Assembly: GCA_964406945.1 (NCBI GenBank)
Contig: CAYOTO010000029.1
Span: forward strand, 1 to 40,462
Origin: UBA2266 sp964406945
Lineage (GTDB): Bacteria; Planctomycetota; Phycisphaerae; Sedimentisphaerales; Anaerobacaceae
DNA: 40,462 bases
Direction of reading: 5' to 3'
In this document: positions 6,353 to 15,438 of the stretch, one piece after another
How the letters are laid out: each line of letters opens with the position of its first letter
How positions within the stretch are numbered: position 1 is the stretch's first letter
Position numbers and translations under genes: made by a program
Notes under the pieces: model-generated
What the model saw: only the letters and a program-made list of their open reading frames with translations
Databases searched by the model: none
What the model was told of the DNA's origin: nothing

Positions 6353-9193
6353 ATGAAGATGTTCAGGGTTTTTGTGCTGTTGACTTATCTGGGGATTGCG
6401 GCCGGTTCACCGGCATCCACCGGTTCGCGAGTCTGCCGGTTTACCCTGCCCGAGGCGGTGGGCGAGAGGTGGGACATGGAAGTGGTGCTGTTTCATCGCA
6501 ACGGCGGCTTTCACCACGGTTATGCCCTGGTGGGCGGTCGGGATAATGTTCCCCATCGAATGGACGTAACACCATCGCGGCCCATCCAGTGGCAGAAGGC
6601 CGACGGCACCGCGTTTGAGGTTCCCGACCGCATGCGAGGCTACTACTCGTATATGCTCAAGCCCGAATTCACCGAATACAAACAGGCATACGAATCTGGG
6701 CAGATCAAAATCGCCTATCCCATCGCCACCGGCGCCATACAATGGTCCGACGGCAGACTGTCCGGAATCGTCGACGTTCTGATTGCCCCGGTCAATATCG
6801 CCAACACCACCGGCCGCGGCCCGTTGGACACCGCCTACCGAATCCGCGTCGATGCAAAAGGCTCAGCCGGATCCGCCTTGTCCGGCTCCGCAGTATGGTG
6901 GAATTACGATGAAAAAGACGACGACTATGGCGCCGATGCACCCCGAACGACCGTTACCCTGCGGAACGCCCACTGGGACCGGAACTACTGGAAACCGAAA
7001 CCGACCAGCGACTACGCCGAAACCACCGACTGGCCGCAGGCCCGCGGGCCCGTGCTTAACGGCTCGGCCGCGGACTGTGAATCGCCGCTGATCGACAATC
7101 TTGACGATGCAAGACTACTCTGGGTCGGCGAAGAGACCATCGGCGGAGGTCGGGGCGCGGTTCTGTCCCGAGGCGGCTTCGCCATGTACCCCTACGCCTG
7201 GCAAAACATAGGTTACGGAGGCTTCGCAGGGGTCACAGTTGCCGACGGCAAGGTTTTCCAGTACGTAGTCCATCCCGATGAAGAACTTGTCGCGGCCGAC
7301 AAGACAATAGCCGAAAACGTCTACGTCCAACTCGGAGCAGACCCCCGCACGATGGCAAATGAAAGAGGTCAGATGCGCGACACCGTATTGTGTCTGGATG
7401 CCCGCACCGGCAAGACGCTCTGGTGGTTCAAATCGGACAAGACATTCGGCAAGATCAAATCCGGCAAGGGCGGCGTGGGAATGACCGCCTGCTACTACAA
7501 GGACAAAGTCTACGCCCGCGGCTCCGGCGGCCTTTACTGTCTCGATGCCGATACGGGCAGGCTCGTCTGGCACAAAACCGGCGACAAAAAGACCGACACG
7601 AAAGTCAGTTACGGTCCTTCGGGCGGATGGAGCCACGACGAATCACCTGTAATAATAGGCCGAACGCTGGTAATGGGCTTCGGAGTCGAAGAATCCCTCG
7701 CCGGCGTCGACCCGGCGGACGGCTCGCTGCTCTGGGCTCACGACCAGGTAAAAGGCCAGAACGCCGTGCCGGCAAAAGTCGTGCTCGAAGGCAAAGAGTA
7801 CATAATAGTTTGCAGCAGGGAAACGGCGAAGTTGTCTCTGATCGACCCGGCGGACGGCTCGCTGCTCTGGCAAAGCACGGCTCTCGGCGCCAACCACGCG
7901 AGCCTTTCGGTCTGGGGCGATATAGTCTGCGGCAACACAGGAGACCGCGAAAACCGCAAGCAGGGCACAGCGGCCGCCGTGCGGGTAAACCGAGAAGGCG
8001 CCCGCCTGCTCTGGAAGTCCGACCGCGCCGGCTATCCGCCGCACCGCTCGGTTCCCGTCGGCCACAACGGCTGCTTCTACATTGACGACCGCGAGAATTT
8101 CTTCTGCCTCAAGGCCGCCGACGGTTCTATCGTCAACCGCCTGCCGCACATCTACCACATGAGCTGGGGCAGCCACAACTGGGTCTGGACGATTACCGGC
8201 AACAACCGCGTGCTCACCAGCGGCGTTCTGATGTTCTCTACCGCCGAAGACGGCTTCCAACGGCTGCCCGGCCGTATCAGTCTGGACCTGGCCGGCGGCT
8301 ATACCTGCCCGATCAAACCCGCAATGGCCGACGGACGGCTCTTCTGCCGACTTGCCGACAAGATCGTCTGCTACGATTTGCGGAAAGACCCCGCCCGGCG
8401 ATCAAAGACAATCGAGTTGAGCGCGTTTGAAGCTTTCGCCGGCTCACTCGAACCGGAAAACCCCGTTAAAATCAGAGTGCGCACGGTTAACAATGAAACC
8501 GCGAGAGTGTCGGCCTGTTGGCCCGAAGTTGTCGGCCCGGAAGCACAGAGAGTTGCCGAGGCCTGGGCAAACTGGTACAAGAAGCCGCTTACCTGGCGAA
8601 CCTATCCGGCACCCGGTCTGAAACTGACTGAGAATCGACTGTCCGGCAGGATCAAACTGCCTATGGGATGGCACTTCGAGCACTGGACCCTTAACCTGAC
8701 GCAAGACGACGGAGGCTTCGAAGGAACCTACACCCGCTCGGTTCCCGCACTAGCCCGTCCACTGCAAGTTCGCGGTAACGTAAGCGGCTCGGTTATTCCG
8801 GTGCAGGAGGGAACCTGCTATCAGCTAGTCCTGGAAAAAGCCGCCACCCAGGTGGCCCGCAGCACCGAACGACAACCGGTCCATACAGCAGTGGTGCAGA
8901 AGGGTGGCCGCCTCCGCGGCTGGGCGATGGCCGGCAAGATCAACGGCATGTCTCATGAATTGATAACAGAGCATCTCGATATAGAAGCAGACAGAATCCA
9001 GGGCAAAGTGACGGTCATTTTTCGGGACGACCCCTACTTTCATCTCAACCCTGTCGAAAAGACGTCCGTAGCCGCAACTTACAAAATAGACGCAGCCATA
9101 AGAGACGATAAAATAGCCGGCTCTCACACCGGCCACTTCGGCCATGAATGGACCCGGACGGGCAGAATAGCCGCAGAAATGTCGGCAAACTGA
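6353..9193 (+). CDS. Secreted PQQ-type (BamB-like) beta-propeller protein
   Basis: 946 residues from ATG 6353, chosen because GAGGAG (6340-6345) lies 7 bases upstream; TTG 6338, ATG 6347 and ATG 6359 are alternatives. The N-terminus has a signal peptide (MKMFRVFVLLTYLGIAAG). Residues ~30-220 form an unassigned beta-rich domain. The centre carries PQQ-repeat strands of the form LDARTGKTLWWF, LDADTGRLVWH, VDPADGSLLWAH, IDPADGSLLWQS and LKAADGSIV, characteristic of beta-propellers. A further beta-rich region of ~270 residues follows. Whether PQQ is bound or the propeller is only structural cannot be told; dehydrogenase haem motifs are absent. Likely periplasmic or surface-located. It converges on the large minus-strand gene 54 bases downstream. 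Confidence 0.75.
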   Translation: MKMFRVFVLLTYLGIAAGSPASTGSRVCRFTLPEAVGERWDMEVVLFHRNGGFHHGYALVGGRDNVPHRMDVTPSRPIQWQKADGTAFEVPDRMRGYYSYMLKPEFTEYKQAYESGQIKIAYPIATGAIQWSDGRLSGIVDVLIAPVNIANTTGRGPLDTAYRIRVDAKGSAGSALSGSAVWWNYDEKDDDYGADAPRTTVTLRNAHWDRNYWKPKPTSDYAETTDWPQARGPVLNGSAADCESPLIDNLDDARLLWVGEETIGGGRGAVLSRGGFAMYPYAWQNIGYGGFAGVTVADGKVFQYVVHPDEELVAADKTIAENVYVQLGADPRTMANERGQMRDTVLCLDARTGKTLWWFKSDKTFGKIKSGKGGVGMTACYYKDKVYARGSGGLYCLDADTGRLVWHKTGDKKTDTKVSYGPSGGWSHDESPVIIGRTLVMGFGVEESLAGVDPADGSLLWAHDQVKGQNAVPAKVVLEGKEYIIVCSRETAKLSLIDPADGSLLWQSTALGANHASLSVWGDIVCGNTGDRENRKQGTAAAVRVNREGARLLWKSDRAGYPPHRSVPVGHNGCFYIDDRENFFCLKAADGSIVNRLPHIYHMSWGSHNWVWTITGNNRVLTSGVLMFSTAEDGFQRLPGRISLDLAGGYTCPIKPAMADGRLFCRLADKIVCYDLRKDPARRSKTIELSAFEAFAGSLEPENPVKIRVRTVNNETARVSACWPEVVGPEAQRVAEAWANWYKKPLTWRTYPAPGLKLTENRLSGRIKLPMGWHFEHWTLNLTQDDGGFEGTYTRSVPALARPLQVRGNVSGSVIPVQEGTCYQLVLEKAATQVARSTERQPVHTAVVQKGGRLRGWAMAGKINGMSHELITEHLDIEADRIQGKVTVIFRDDPYFHLNPVEKTSVAATYKIDAAIRDDKIAGSHTGHFGHEWTRTGRIAAEMSAN

Positions 9194-9247
9194 GTTAAAG
9201 CGAGGATCCGCGACTCAAAGTGCTCGCCGAATATGCCGGTCGGAACC

Positions 9248-12200
9248 CTATTTGTTTTTCGTAACGTCTCCGGTGCGGAGTGAGCGTATGATTTCTTCGC
9301 ATTCTTCCGCATCAAAAATGTCAACGGGGGCCAGATATCGCAATTCGGTGCGCATGTTCGTTGCGACATCGTAGTAGACCAGGGCCTTGATTTCGCGGTC
9401 CTGAAAATCGTATTCGTACGAAAACCAGTGTCCCGGCACGCCCGACCAGTGGCGCCATGACTCGAGTTTTCGCAATTCCGGGTGCTCCTTCTTGTGGGTT
9501 TCAACCGCCTGCTCGTGCAGTTGGCGTTCGGACCGGGCGGCGCTATTCTTGCGCCGTCCGATTATCACAGCCTTTTTGAGCTGCTTATCCGGTCCTAATA
9601 CACGCAGGGCGAAAGGCCAGTTGTTCACCTCAAATTTAGTGAATTGCGGCGGCGCCTGCAGCCAAAGGTCTTTGGGGCCCTTGTGCGAAATCCATCCGCG
9701 GGTCGTCAGGACCTGCTGCAGGGCATCGTCCATTGCTTTTTCGGCCGCTGCTATGGCGTCAGACTGAGCCTGGAGGGCGGCCCGGTCGGTTCCGGCCGGG
9801 GGCGAAGAAATCATCCAGTTGGCACGGGTTTGCCTAACATCCTCGGCGCAGATTCGCATAGTCTTCATAAGTCCGTGCGGGCAGTCGGCCGGGTCGGTGG
9901 ATCCCAGGAAAACAGGGCCTTCGGGGCCTCGATAACTCAGATAGTTCTTCTTGGCTGTTTCGACAAAGCTGCGGGCCCGTTCACAGCCGGTGCGACGGGT
10001 TTCATCGTCGGCGTCGGTCATGGCGCGGCTGAGCCTGGACAGAGCTACGTCGAACTTGTGTTCAAGCGGCCAGACTGAGAAATCGAGTACGGGTATTTCC
10101 TCTTCAGCCGAGGTTGTCGCGGTCTTACCGTCGGTTATGGTAAATGAACCCGATACGATTTTGTCGCCGTCATAATATACCTCCGCCCGGTATTCGCCGG
10201 GTTTCCAGAGACCGGGCTTCTTCGTACCCCAGCCACTGACATAGTACGATCGGGACCAACCCGCATCGATACGGCACTGTTTGGGATATCGACCGAAAAC
10301 ACTGCCGTCGGGCTTGTACCACACGGTCTCGACCTTGAATTGAGCGGCAGTATCTCGTTTGGGGTAATCCAGTTCCATGTGCCAGAAGACATAGCGCGTC
10401 GAAGCCAAATCGAATGTTTCCTTAAAACGCCGCTGTTTGTACCGGGGCGGTTCTTTCGGCCCCTCGAAGAACCGGAAATCGACTATGTTCGCATCTAAAC
10501 TGGGAATGTCCTTTTGGTTTTTCCCGCTGTCAGTTGCCAGAGGCCGGTCCGGGGCGGGCATTTGTGTTTCGATGAGGTCGGCAGAATTGAATTTCTGTGG
10601 GGCCGAGACCGTTCCCGGCTCTACGGTTACTACATGGCCCGGCTTGATCAGTACTTTCCTGTTTCGTTTCGGATCGACGATCTGCGGACTGCCTTCGAAC
10701 GTGAAGACCTTCATTTTGCCGTCGCGAGTGCTTACGTATACTTCGGACTCCAGCCGGAGGTATACAAGATCGTCATACAGGGTGTCGCCTGCACCCAGAT
10801 GGAATATAATTATCGGCACAGGTACTCCGGGCATAACAGGCCGGCTGGCGCCCACTTTGGTCAGGAACCAGTCGATAGCACTGTCTTTTGCCTCTGTGAC
10901 CTTGTCTGAGACAAATTGGGTGGCGAGTATGCGAGATGTGTCTTTGAACCACTCCGTCCAGGTTCGTTTCCAGTTTCCGGAAGTGGGGCGGGACGCTCCA
11001 ACGATGAATGACCCGCCGTTCGGAGAATCGTAATTGGCCTTATTCGGATTCCACAGCGCCTCGCCCCGAACGCCGCCCTGCCATTCGAGTACGACACTGC
11101 TCGAACCGGACCTGAACCATTTTCGAAGCTCGTCCAAACTCATGTCGGCGGTTGGCTTTAACAGAGAAGGGTCCCGCCTGCCCCAGAGACTGATCCGGTC
11201 TCCCTCGTACACGAAGCGGCTGGTTTCCCGATCGACCCGCTCCCATACCTCGTCGGTCCAGTCGGTCGCCGAATCGGGCTCTATATATCCGAGCATCTCG
11301 GCTGTTGTCCGGAGTATTTGAGGGTCTCTGGGCGTGTAGTACTTGCGCTCGTTGGTTGCCACCAGGCCGGCGGTTGCGGTGGTCGGCTCATTTCGCATGA
11401 TATCGACATTGTTGTTGACGGCCGTTATCTCGGCCACAGGCTTGCGCACCGTCATATTCAATCGCAGGCTGTCCTCATGGTCGAACCGAAGGTTGCCTGC
11501 GGAGGCATCGCTCTGGTAGCGGGAGTCTTTGATAGTAGCAGTAACGGTGTAGTCGCCCTGCTCCTTGTGCGAAAACGAGTAATCGAGGTGGAGATCGCCG
11601 TCCCGCTGCTTTACCCGGGGATCGTAGGCGTCGAAAGTTCTGCTGGATACGGTGCGTGCGTCCCGACTGAACCGGATCGTAAACTGTATCTGGTTGGTAT
11701 CGTAGTCGCCGATGTCCGGATAGGACGCAGTGGCCTGGACGTGAATGTCCGACTCTTCGTAGTCTTTGTGCCTTTGTTTCACTGTCAGGCGGCTCAGTTC
11801 CGGTTTGCGGGCCTCGCCCGGAGTATACACCCATTCAATCGCAGGTACCTCCTCTAGTTTCTTCACAGCTCTTGTGGACAACTCCACTTTGATTATGAGT
11901 TTACCCGATTGGGCTTCCGGCGGTATGAATTCGAATGAACCGGCATCATTTATCGGGCCCGGCACCGGGCCGGAAACCTGGAAGCGTGGGCCGCCCTGAA
12001 ACCCCTGAACGCGCACGACTTTCTCCGGATCGGTTTGGTGAAGTTGCCACTTGACGGAGTCTGAGAACTTCTTGAAAAAACTATGCGGTTGACCGCTGAG
12101 AAAACCTTTGCCAGTGGCTTTTATTTCGGTGTTCTTGCCGGGCACCAGGACTTTAGGGACTTCGAATTTGAAGGTAAAACGGCAGTTGTGCATCTTCTTA

Positions 12201-12472
12201 ATCTGGCCGGTACTGGTGACCTCCCAGTCCGTTCGTGTCCGCGAATGTTCGATGCCTGTTCTGGTTACCCGGGCTGAGTGCAATTCGTAATTGTTGCTGT
12301 GTTTCCATTTAAGGAATCCGTTCGAAGGGATGATGCGCGTCTGTTCCAGTACCCACTCTGCGCCCTGGGCGGTGCGGATCGAACTCGGGCCCATAATGAA
12401 AAGAAGAGCAGTGAGTAATGTAGTGAGGTTGGCCATTGAGACTGTTTCGGGGTTCTCTTGCGGCTTGTTCAT
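9248..12472 (-). CDS. Large secreted protein with a FecR-like segment, function unknown
   Basis: 1074 residues. AGGAG lies 4 bases before ATG 12472. A short hydrophilic stretch precedes a hydrophobic signal segment (residues ~13-38, MANLTTLLTALLFIMG). The first ~330 residues are beta-rich and look like several Ig-like domains. Residues ~575-640 resemble a FecR-type domain (YLRLESEVYVSTRDGKMKVF through KVLIKPGHVVTVEPG). Residues ~680-790 form another Ig-like unit ending LWKPGEYRAEVYYDG. The last ~270 residues are mixed alpha/beta, with a helical pair and a domain ending in YYDVATNMRTELRYLAPVD. No enzyme motif was recognised. It is divergent from the ECF sigma factor gene, which makes an extracytoplasmic signalling or envelope role thinkable but unproven. 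Confidence 0.7.
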   Translation of the reverse strand: MNKPQENPETVSMANLTTLLTALLFIMGPSSIRTAQGAEWVLEQTRIIPSNGFLKWKHSNNYELHSARVTRTGIEHSRTRTDWEVTSTGQIKKMHNCRFTFKFEVPKVLVPGKNTEIKATGKGFLSGQPHSFFKKFSDSVKWQLHQTDPEKVVRVQGFQGGPRFQVSGPVPGPINDAGSFEFIPPEAQSGKLIIKVELSTRAVKKLEEVPAIEWVYTPGEARKPELSRLTVKQRHKDYEESDIHVQATASYPDIGDYDTNQIQFTIRFSRDARTVSSRTFDAYDPRVKQRDGDLHLDYSFSHKEQGDYTVTATIKDSRYQSDASAGNLRFDHEDSLRLNMTVRKPVAEITAVNNNVDIMRNEPTTATAGLVATNERKYYTPRDPQILRTTAEMLGYIEPDSATDWTDEVWERVDRETSRFVYEGDRISLWGRRDPSLLKPTADMSLDELRKWFRSGSSSVVLEWQGGVRGEALWNPNKANYDSPNGGSFIVGASRPTSGNWKRTWTEWFKDTSRILATQFVSDKVTEAKDSAIDWFLTKVGASRPVMPGVPVPIIIFHLGAGDTLYDDLVYLRLESEVYVSTRDGKMKVFTFEGSPQIVDPKRNRKVLIKPGHVVTVEPGTVSAPQKFNSADLIETQMPAPDRPLATDSGKNQKDIPSLDANIVDFRFFEGPKEPPRYKQRRFKETFDLASTRYVFWHMELDYPKRDTAAQFKVETVWYKPDGSVFGRYPKQCRIDAGWSRSYYVSGWGTKKPGLWKPGEYRAEVYYDGDKIVSGSFTITDGKTATTSAEEEIPVLDFSVWPLEHKFDVALSRLSRAMTDADDETRRTGCERARSFVETAKKNYLSYRGPEGPVFLGSTDPADCPHGLMKTMRICAEDVRQTRANWMISSPPAGTDRAALQAQSDAIAAAEKAMDDALQQVLTTRGWISHKGPKDLWLQAPPQFTKFEVNNWPFALRVLGPDKQLKKAVIIGRRKNSAARSERQLHEQAVETHKKEHPELRKLESWRHWSGVPGHWFSYEYDFQDREIKALVYYDVATNMRTELRYLAPVDIFDAEECEEIIRSLRTGDVTKNK

Positions 12473-12563
12473 TCTTCTCCTACTATTTCAAAAGTGCGGT
12501 CAGGGTGGACTGTCACATACGAATTTCACGTCATACTCGGTAGTCTTTCACGCGACACCGACA

Positions 12564-12593
12564 ATAATACCCGAATCCGGGGCTTGATTGCAA
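12564..12593 (-). promoter_or_regulatory. Promoter of the FecR-like secreted protein gene
   Basis: On the minus strand: TTGCAA (12593-12588), 18-base spacer, TATTAT (12569-12564). Good match to the sigma-70 consensus, about 85 bases before the start codon. Confidence 0.45.
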
Positions 12594-12709
12594 GATGTGC
12601 GGTAAGCAAATTTCGCCGGTGGGCGACAAGAATCATTCTCCAGATGGCGGGCGTTGAGCCGCCGGGAAGTTTTTTAGATTGGATGAACCGTTTTGCCGGT
12701 GGTTTCGAC

Positions 12710-12715
12710 TATTAT
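12710..12715 (+). promoter_or_regulatory. -10 box giving a probably leaderless sigma factor mRNA
   Basis: TATTAT ends only 5 bases before ATG 12721 and no ribosome binding site is present, so transcription would start at or next to the A of the start codon. The -35 region has no clear TTGACA; GAACC (12685-12689) is an ECF-like -35 candidate, which would allow self-activation. Confidence 0.35.
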
Positions 12716-12720
12716 AGTGT

Positions 12721-13257
12721 ATGGCGAACAAACGGGCATATATCGAGGATCAGTTGCTTGTGATGGACGCCCAGGATGGGAATCGGGCGGCTATGGAGCA
12801 ACTGGTAGGGCGCTGGCAGCGACGGCTGTGGGCCCACGCTTACCGGCTTACCGGCGACGAGGACGGGGCGTGGGATGTGTGCCAGCAGGCGTGGATCGGG
12901 ATTATCAAGGGCCTGCGGCGGCTGAATGACCCGGCGCATTTTCGGGCCTGGGCCTATCGGATTGTGACGAATAAGGCGGTTGACTGGGTGAGGAAGAGTG
13001 CGGCAAACAGGCGGACCGGCAATATCGAAGATGTGACCGAGCCGGCGGCCCGGGCGAAAGAAGATACGGGGGTGCGGGAGCTGCTGGAAAAACTGGATAT
13101 CAAAAAACGTGCGGTGCTGGTGCTTTACTACTTCGAGCGGCTCAGCGTCGGCGAGATAGGCATCGCACTGGGCATACCGGGCGGAACGGTGAAGTCCAGA
13201 CTCAACAGTGCCAGAAAAGAGCTAAGGCAACTTCTGGAGCAATCGGATGGAAGATAG
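12721..13257 (+). CDS. ECF-type RNA polymerase sigma factor
   Basis: 178 residues. Sigma region 2 spans residues ~10-90 (QDGNRAAMEQLVGRW, GAWDVCQQAWIGI, FRAWAYRIVTNKAVDW), followed by a short linker. Region 4 is at ~118-172 with a helix-turn-helix (LSVGEIGIALGIPGGTVKSR). Sigma 1.1 and region 3 are missing, as in extracytoplasmic-function factors. The start at 12721 is kept because it preserves the N-terminal helix of region 2, although no ribosome binding site precedes it. The partner is probably the small membrane protein 51 bases downstream. The stimulus is unknown. Confidence 0.92.
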   Translation: MANKRAYIEDQLLVMDAQDGNRAAMEQLVGRWQRRLWAHAYRLTGDEDGAWDVCQQAWIGIIKGLRRLNDPAHFRAWAYRIVTNKAVDWVRKSAANRRTGNIEDVTEPAARAKEDTGVRELLEKLDIKKRAVLVLYYFERLSVGEIGIALGIPGGTVKSRLNSARKELRQLLEQSDGR

Positions 13258-13308
13258 ACTATTGAATGGTAATTCGGATTCTGATCCGAGCGATTAAGGG
13301 GTCTTATC

Positions 13309-13656
13309 ATGAAAGAAGAAGATATCAGAAAAATGGTCGAAGAGGTGTATGACGACTCGAGAGATGATACCTTGCGGGACATGCTGGCGACGTTTTACAG
13401 CAGGAAACTGCGGTCCACGGCTTTGTTCATATGGGGGTGGGGTCTGTTGTTCGTGGCGGCGGCAATATGGGCCGCGGTCATGTTCTTCCGTGCCGAGAAC
13501 ACCGGAGATCAGATTCTGTATGCGACGGTCTTCGTGTGCAGTTATCTGACAGTCGGTCTGATGAAAGTTTTCGCATGGCAGACGATTCACCGCCACAGCA
13601 TAAAGCGGGAGATCAAGCGTCTGGAACTGCGGATGCTGGAGGCAAGTGAAAAGTAA
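13309..13656 (+). CDS. Small two-helix membrane protein partnered with the ECF sigma factor (DUF6768-like)
   Basis: 115 residues; AAGGGG lies 9 bases before ATG 13309. A charged cytoplasmic-looking N-terminus (MKEEDIRKMVEEVYDD) is followed by two hydrophobic helices (~residues 43-63 and ~71-90) and a basic, coiled C-terminus (HSIKREIKRLELRMLEASEK). It resembles the short membrane proteins (DUF6768 type, from memory) that commonly follow ECF sigma genes in Planctomycetota. The zinc-binding HxxxCxxC motif of ZAS anti-sigma factors is absent. Inference: it tethers or inhibits the sigma factor; this is not shown. Confidence 0.75.
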   Translation: MKEEDIRKMVEEVYDDSRDDTLRDMLATFYSRKLRSTALFIWGWGLLFVAAAIWAAVMFFRAENTGDQILYATVFVCSYLTVGLMKVFAWQTIHRHSIKREIKRLELRMLEASEK

Positions 13657-13858
13657 AAAGGGAAAGTTAAAAAAAGGCGGGCGTTGAGCTTCCTCGACAG
13701 CCGCGTTCGGTGTAGTTGACGTACTTTTTCGGCGTGCTGTTGGCCAGCGACTGCTGTATGGTACAGTATATCGCTCGTTTCTGGAATCTTGTTTTGGGAG
13801 CGGTGTTTACGTGCGGTTGCAAATTGGTCGATACGGTCTGGTGGAAAGGGGATGTGAA

Positions 13859-15349
13859 ATGCGAAGTATTCTCTATTGGGCGATTGTGCCGGCGATGCTT
13901 TTTGCAGCCGGGCCGGGGTGGACGAAGTCGGTTGATTTGCGAACACAGTGGAACGATCGGATACCGCTGGACAATCCAGACAAGGGCTGGTACCACCATT
14001 TTCCCGATAACCATATAAACAAGTATGTTATCCAGGATGATTCGGATCTGACACAATTCCCCGGTATGGATCATCTGTATATCCGGCTGGCGTGGGCGTA
14101 TCTGGAGCCGGACGAGGGCAGGTACGACTGGGATGTGATCGACTCGCTGATTGAGAAGTGGACGGGCAAGGGACTGGGGATCGCATTCCGGATAAGCTGT
14201 AAAGAGACCGGCACCGACCGCATCGAGCAGCAGTTCGCCACGCCGAAATGGGTGATGCAAGCGGGCGCAAAAGGCGGCTTCTACCGCAACGGCCGGCAGG
14301 TGGGACCGGACGGGCCTTGGGAGCCGGTTTTCGATGATCCGGTCTTTCTGGAGAAGCTGGAGAATTTCCTGGAGGCCTTTGCCGAACGGTACGACGGCAA
14401 ACCGTGGCTGCGGTATGTTGATATAGGGAGCATCGGCGACTGGGGCGAGGGGCATACATGGTCGGGCAGTCGCAAGAAGTACGACTTTCAGCAGCGCAAG
14501 ACTCATGTGGATCTGTATCTGAAGTATTTTCGCAAGTCGCAAATTGTGGTGACGGATGATTTTGTTTACGGGATCGAGGACGAGCAGCAACGGCTCAAGA
14601 TGCACGAGTATATCGTCGACAACGGCATCACATACAGGGACGACAGCATACTGGTGAATTATTACGTGGGCGCTTTTGCTCAGACGTGGACCGTTCGCAG
14701 CCCGGAATTCTTCGAGGCCGTCTGGCGGAAAAGGCCCACAATTCTGGAGTTGGAGCATTACGGCACGGTCAAGAGGCTGGGAAACTGGGAGGCCGAGGCG
14801 GATTCGCTCATGGCCGAACACGGCGCCGGCAGGACGGGTGCGGATTTCTTCCGCGGAGCGCTGGAGCTACTGCACGCCACGTACATTGGTTACCACGGAT
14901 ATGCCCACGAGTGGCTGGCGGGTAATCCGCAACTTACGACCGAGCTTTTAAACCGGTGCGGGTACTGGTATTTCCCGCAAGAGGTGACGCTGCCGGAGAC
15001 CTTACAGGCCGGCGAGCAGCAGCACATTCGTATAAGCTGGCTTAACCGCGGCGTGGCGCCGGGGTACAGGCGTTACAACCTCGTGTTTCGACTGACCGGA
15101 CCCGACCTGGAGCGGGTGGAGGTGGATTCTCGTAACAACCGGTGGCTGCCTTCCGAGCAGGTCTATCCGGAGGACTATTACGTTCGAACGCGCGAAAGCC
15201 TGCGGGCGGGCCGGTATAAACTGGCGTTCAAACTGCGCTGTCCGAAGACGAACCGCGATGTGCTCCTGCCCCTGAATGCGGCCATAAAGGACAAGGACAA
15301 CTTCTATCACCTTACCGAAATCGACGTAAACGCACCGGCCAAACCTTAA
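13859..15349 (+). CDS. Secreted GH42/DUF4832-like TIM-barrel protein
   Basis: 496 residues from ATG 13859, chosen because GAAAGGGG lies 7 bases upstream and a clear signal peptide follows (MRSILYWAIVPAMLFAAG). An in-frame ATG at 13811 is less likely. The domain begins PLDNPDKGWYHHF, typical of DUF4832/DUF4874-type proteins related to GH42. It has LYIRLAWAYLEPDEGRYDWD (a GH-A clan style strand with W..lEP.eG.y.Wd), YVDIGSIGDWGEGH (candidate acid/base Glu) and PTILELEHYG (candidate nucleophile Glu). The last ~115 residues form an Ig-like domain (ISWLNRGVAPGYRRYN). Likely a periplasmic or extracellular glycoside hydrolase; the substrate is unknown. Confidence 0.75.
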   Translation: MRSILYWAIVPAMLFAAGPGWTKSVDLRTQWNDRIPLDNPDKGWYHHFPDNHINKYVIQDDSDLTQFPGMDHLYIRLAWAYLEPDEGRYDWDVIDSLIEKWTGKGLGIAFRISCKETGTDRIEQQFATPKWVMQAGAKGGFYRNGRQVGPDGPWEPVFDDPVFLEKLENFLEAFAERYDGKPWLRYVDIGSIGDWGEGHTWSGSRKKYDFQQRKTHVDLYLKYFRKSQIVVTDDFVYGIEDEQQRLKMHEYIVDNGITYRDDSILVNYYVGAFAQTWTVRSPEFFEAVWRKRPTILELEHYGTVKRLGNWEAEADSLMAEHGAGRTGADFFRGALELLHATYIGYHGYAHEWLAGNPQLTTELLNRCGYWYFPQEVTLPETLQAGEQQHIRISWLNRGVAPGYRRYNLVFRLTGPDLERVEVDSRNNRWLPSEQVYPEDYYVRTRESLRAGRYKLAFKLRCPKTNRDVLLPLNAAIKDKDNFYHLTEIDVNAPAKP

Positions 15350-15438
15350 GCCCAGAGCTTTGGCTCTTCGAGCCAGTGATCAAGCAGGAGAATGGTGTCG
15401 CACCGGTTGACACCGAATTCCACGGACAGATGGCGCGA

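Noticed and set aside
13667..14821. Long minus-strand open frame opposite the GH42-like gene
   Set aside because: It mirrors the GC-rich coding strand, has no family resemblance, and the opposite frame has a signal peptide, ribosome binding site and glycosidase motifs.
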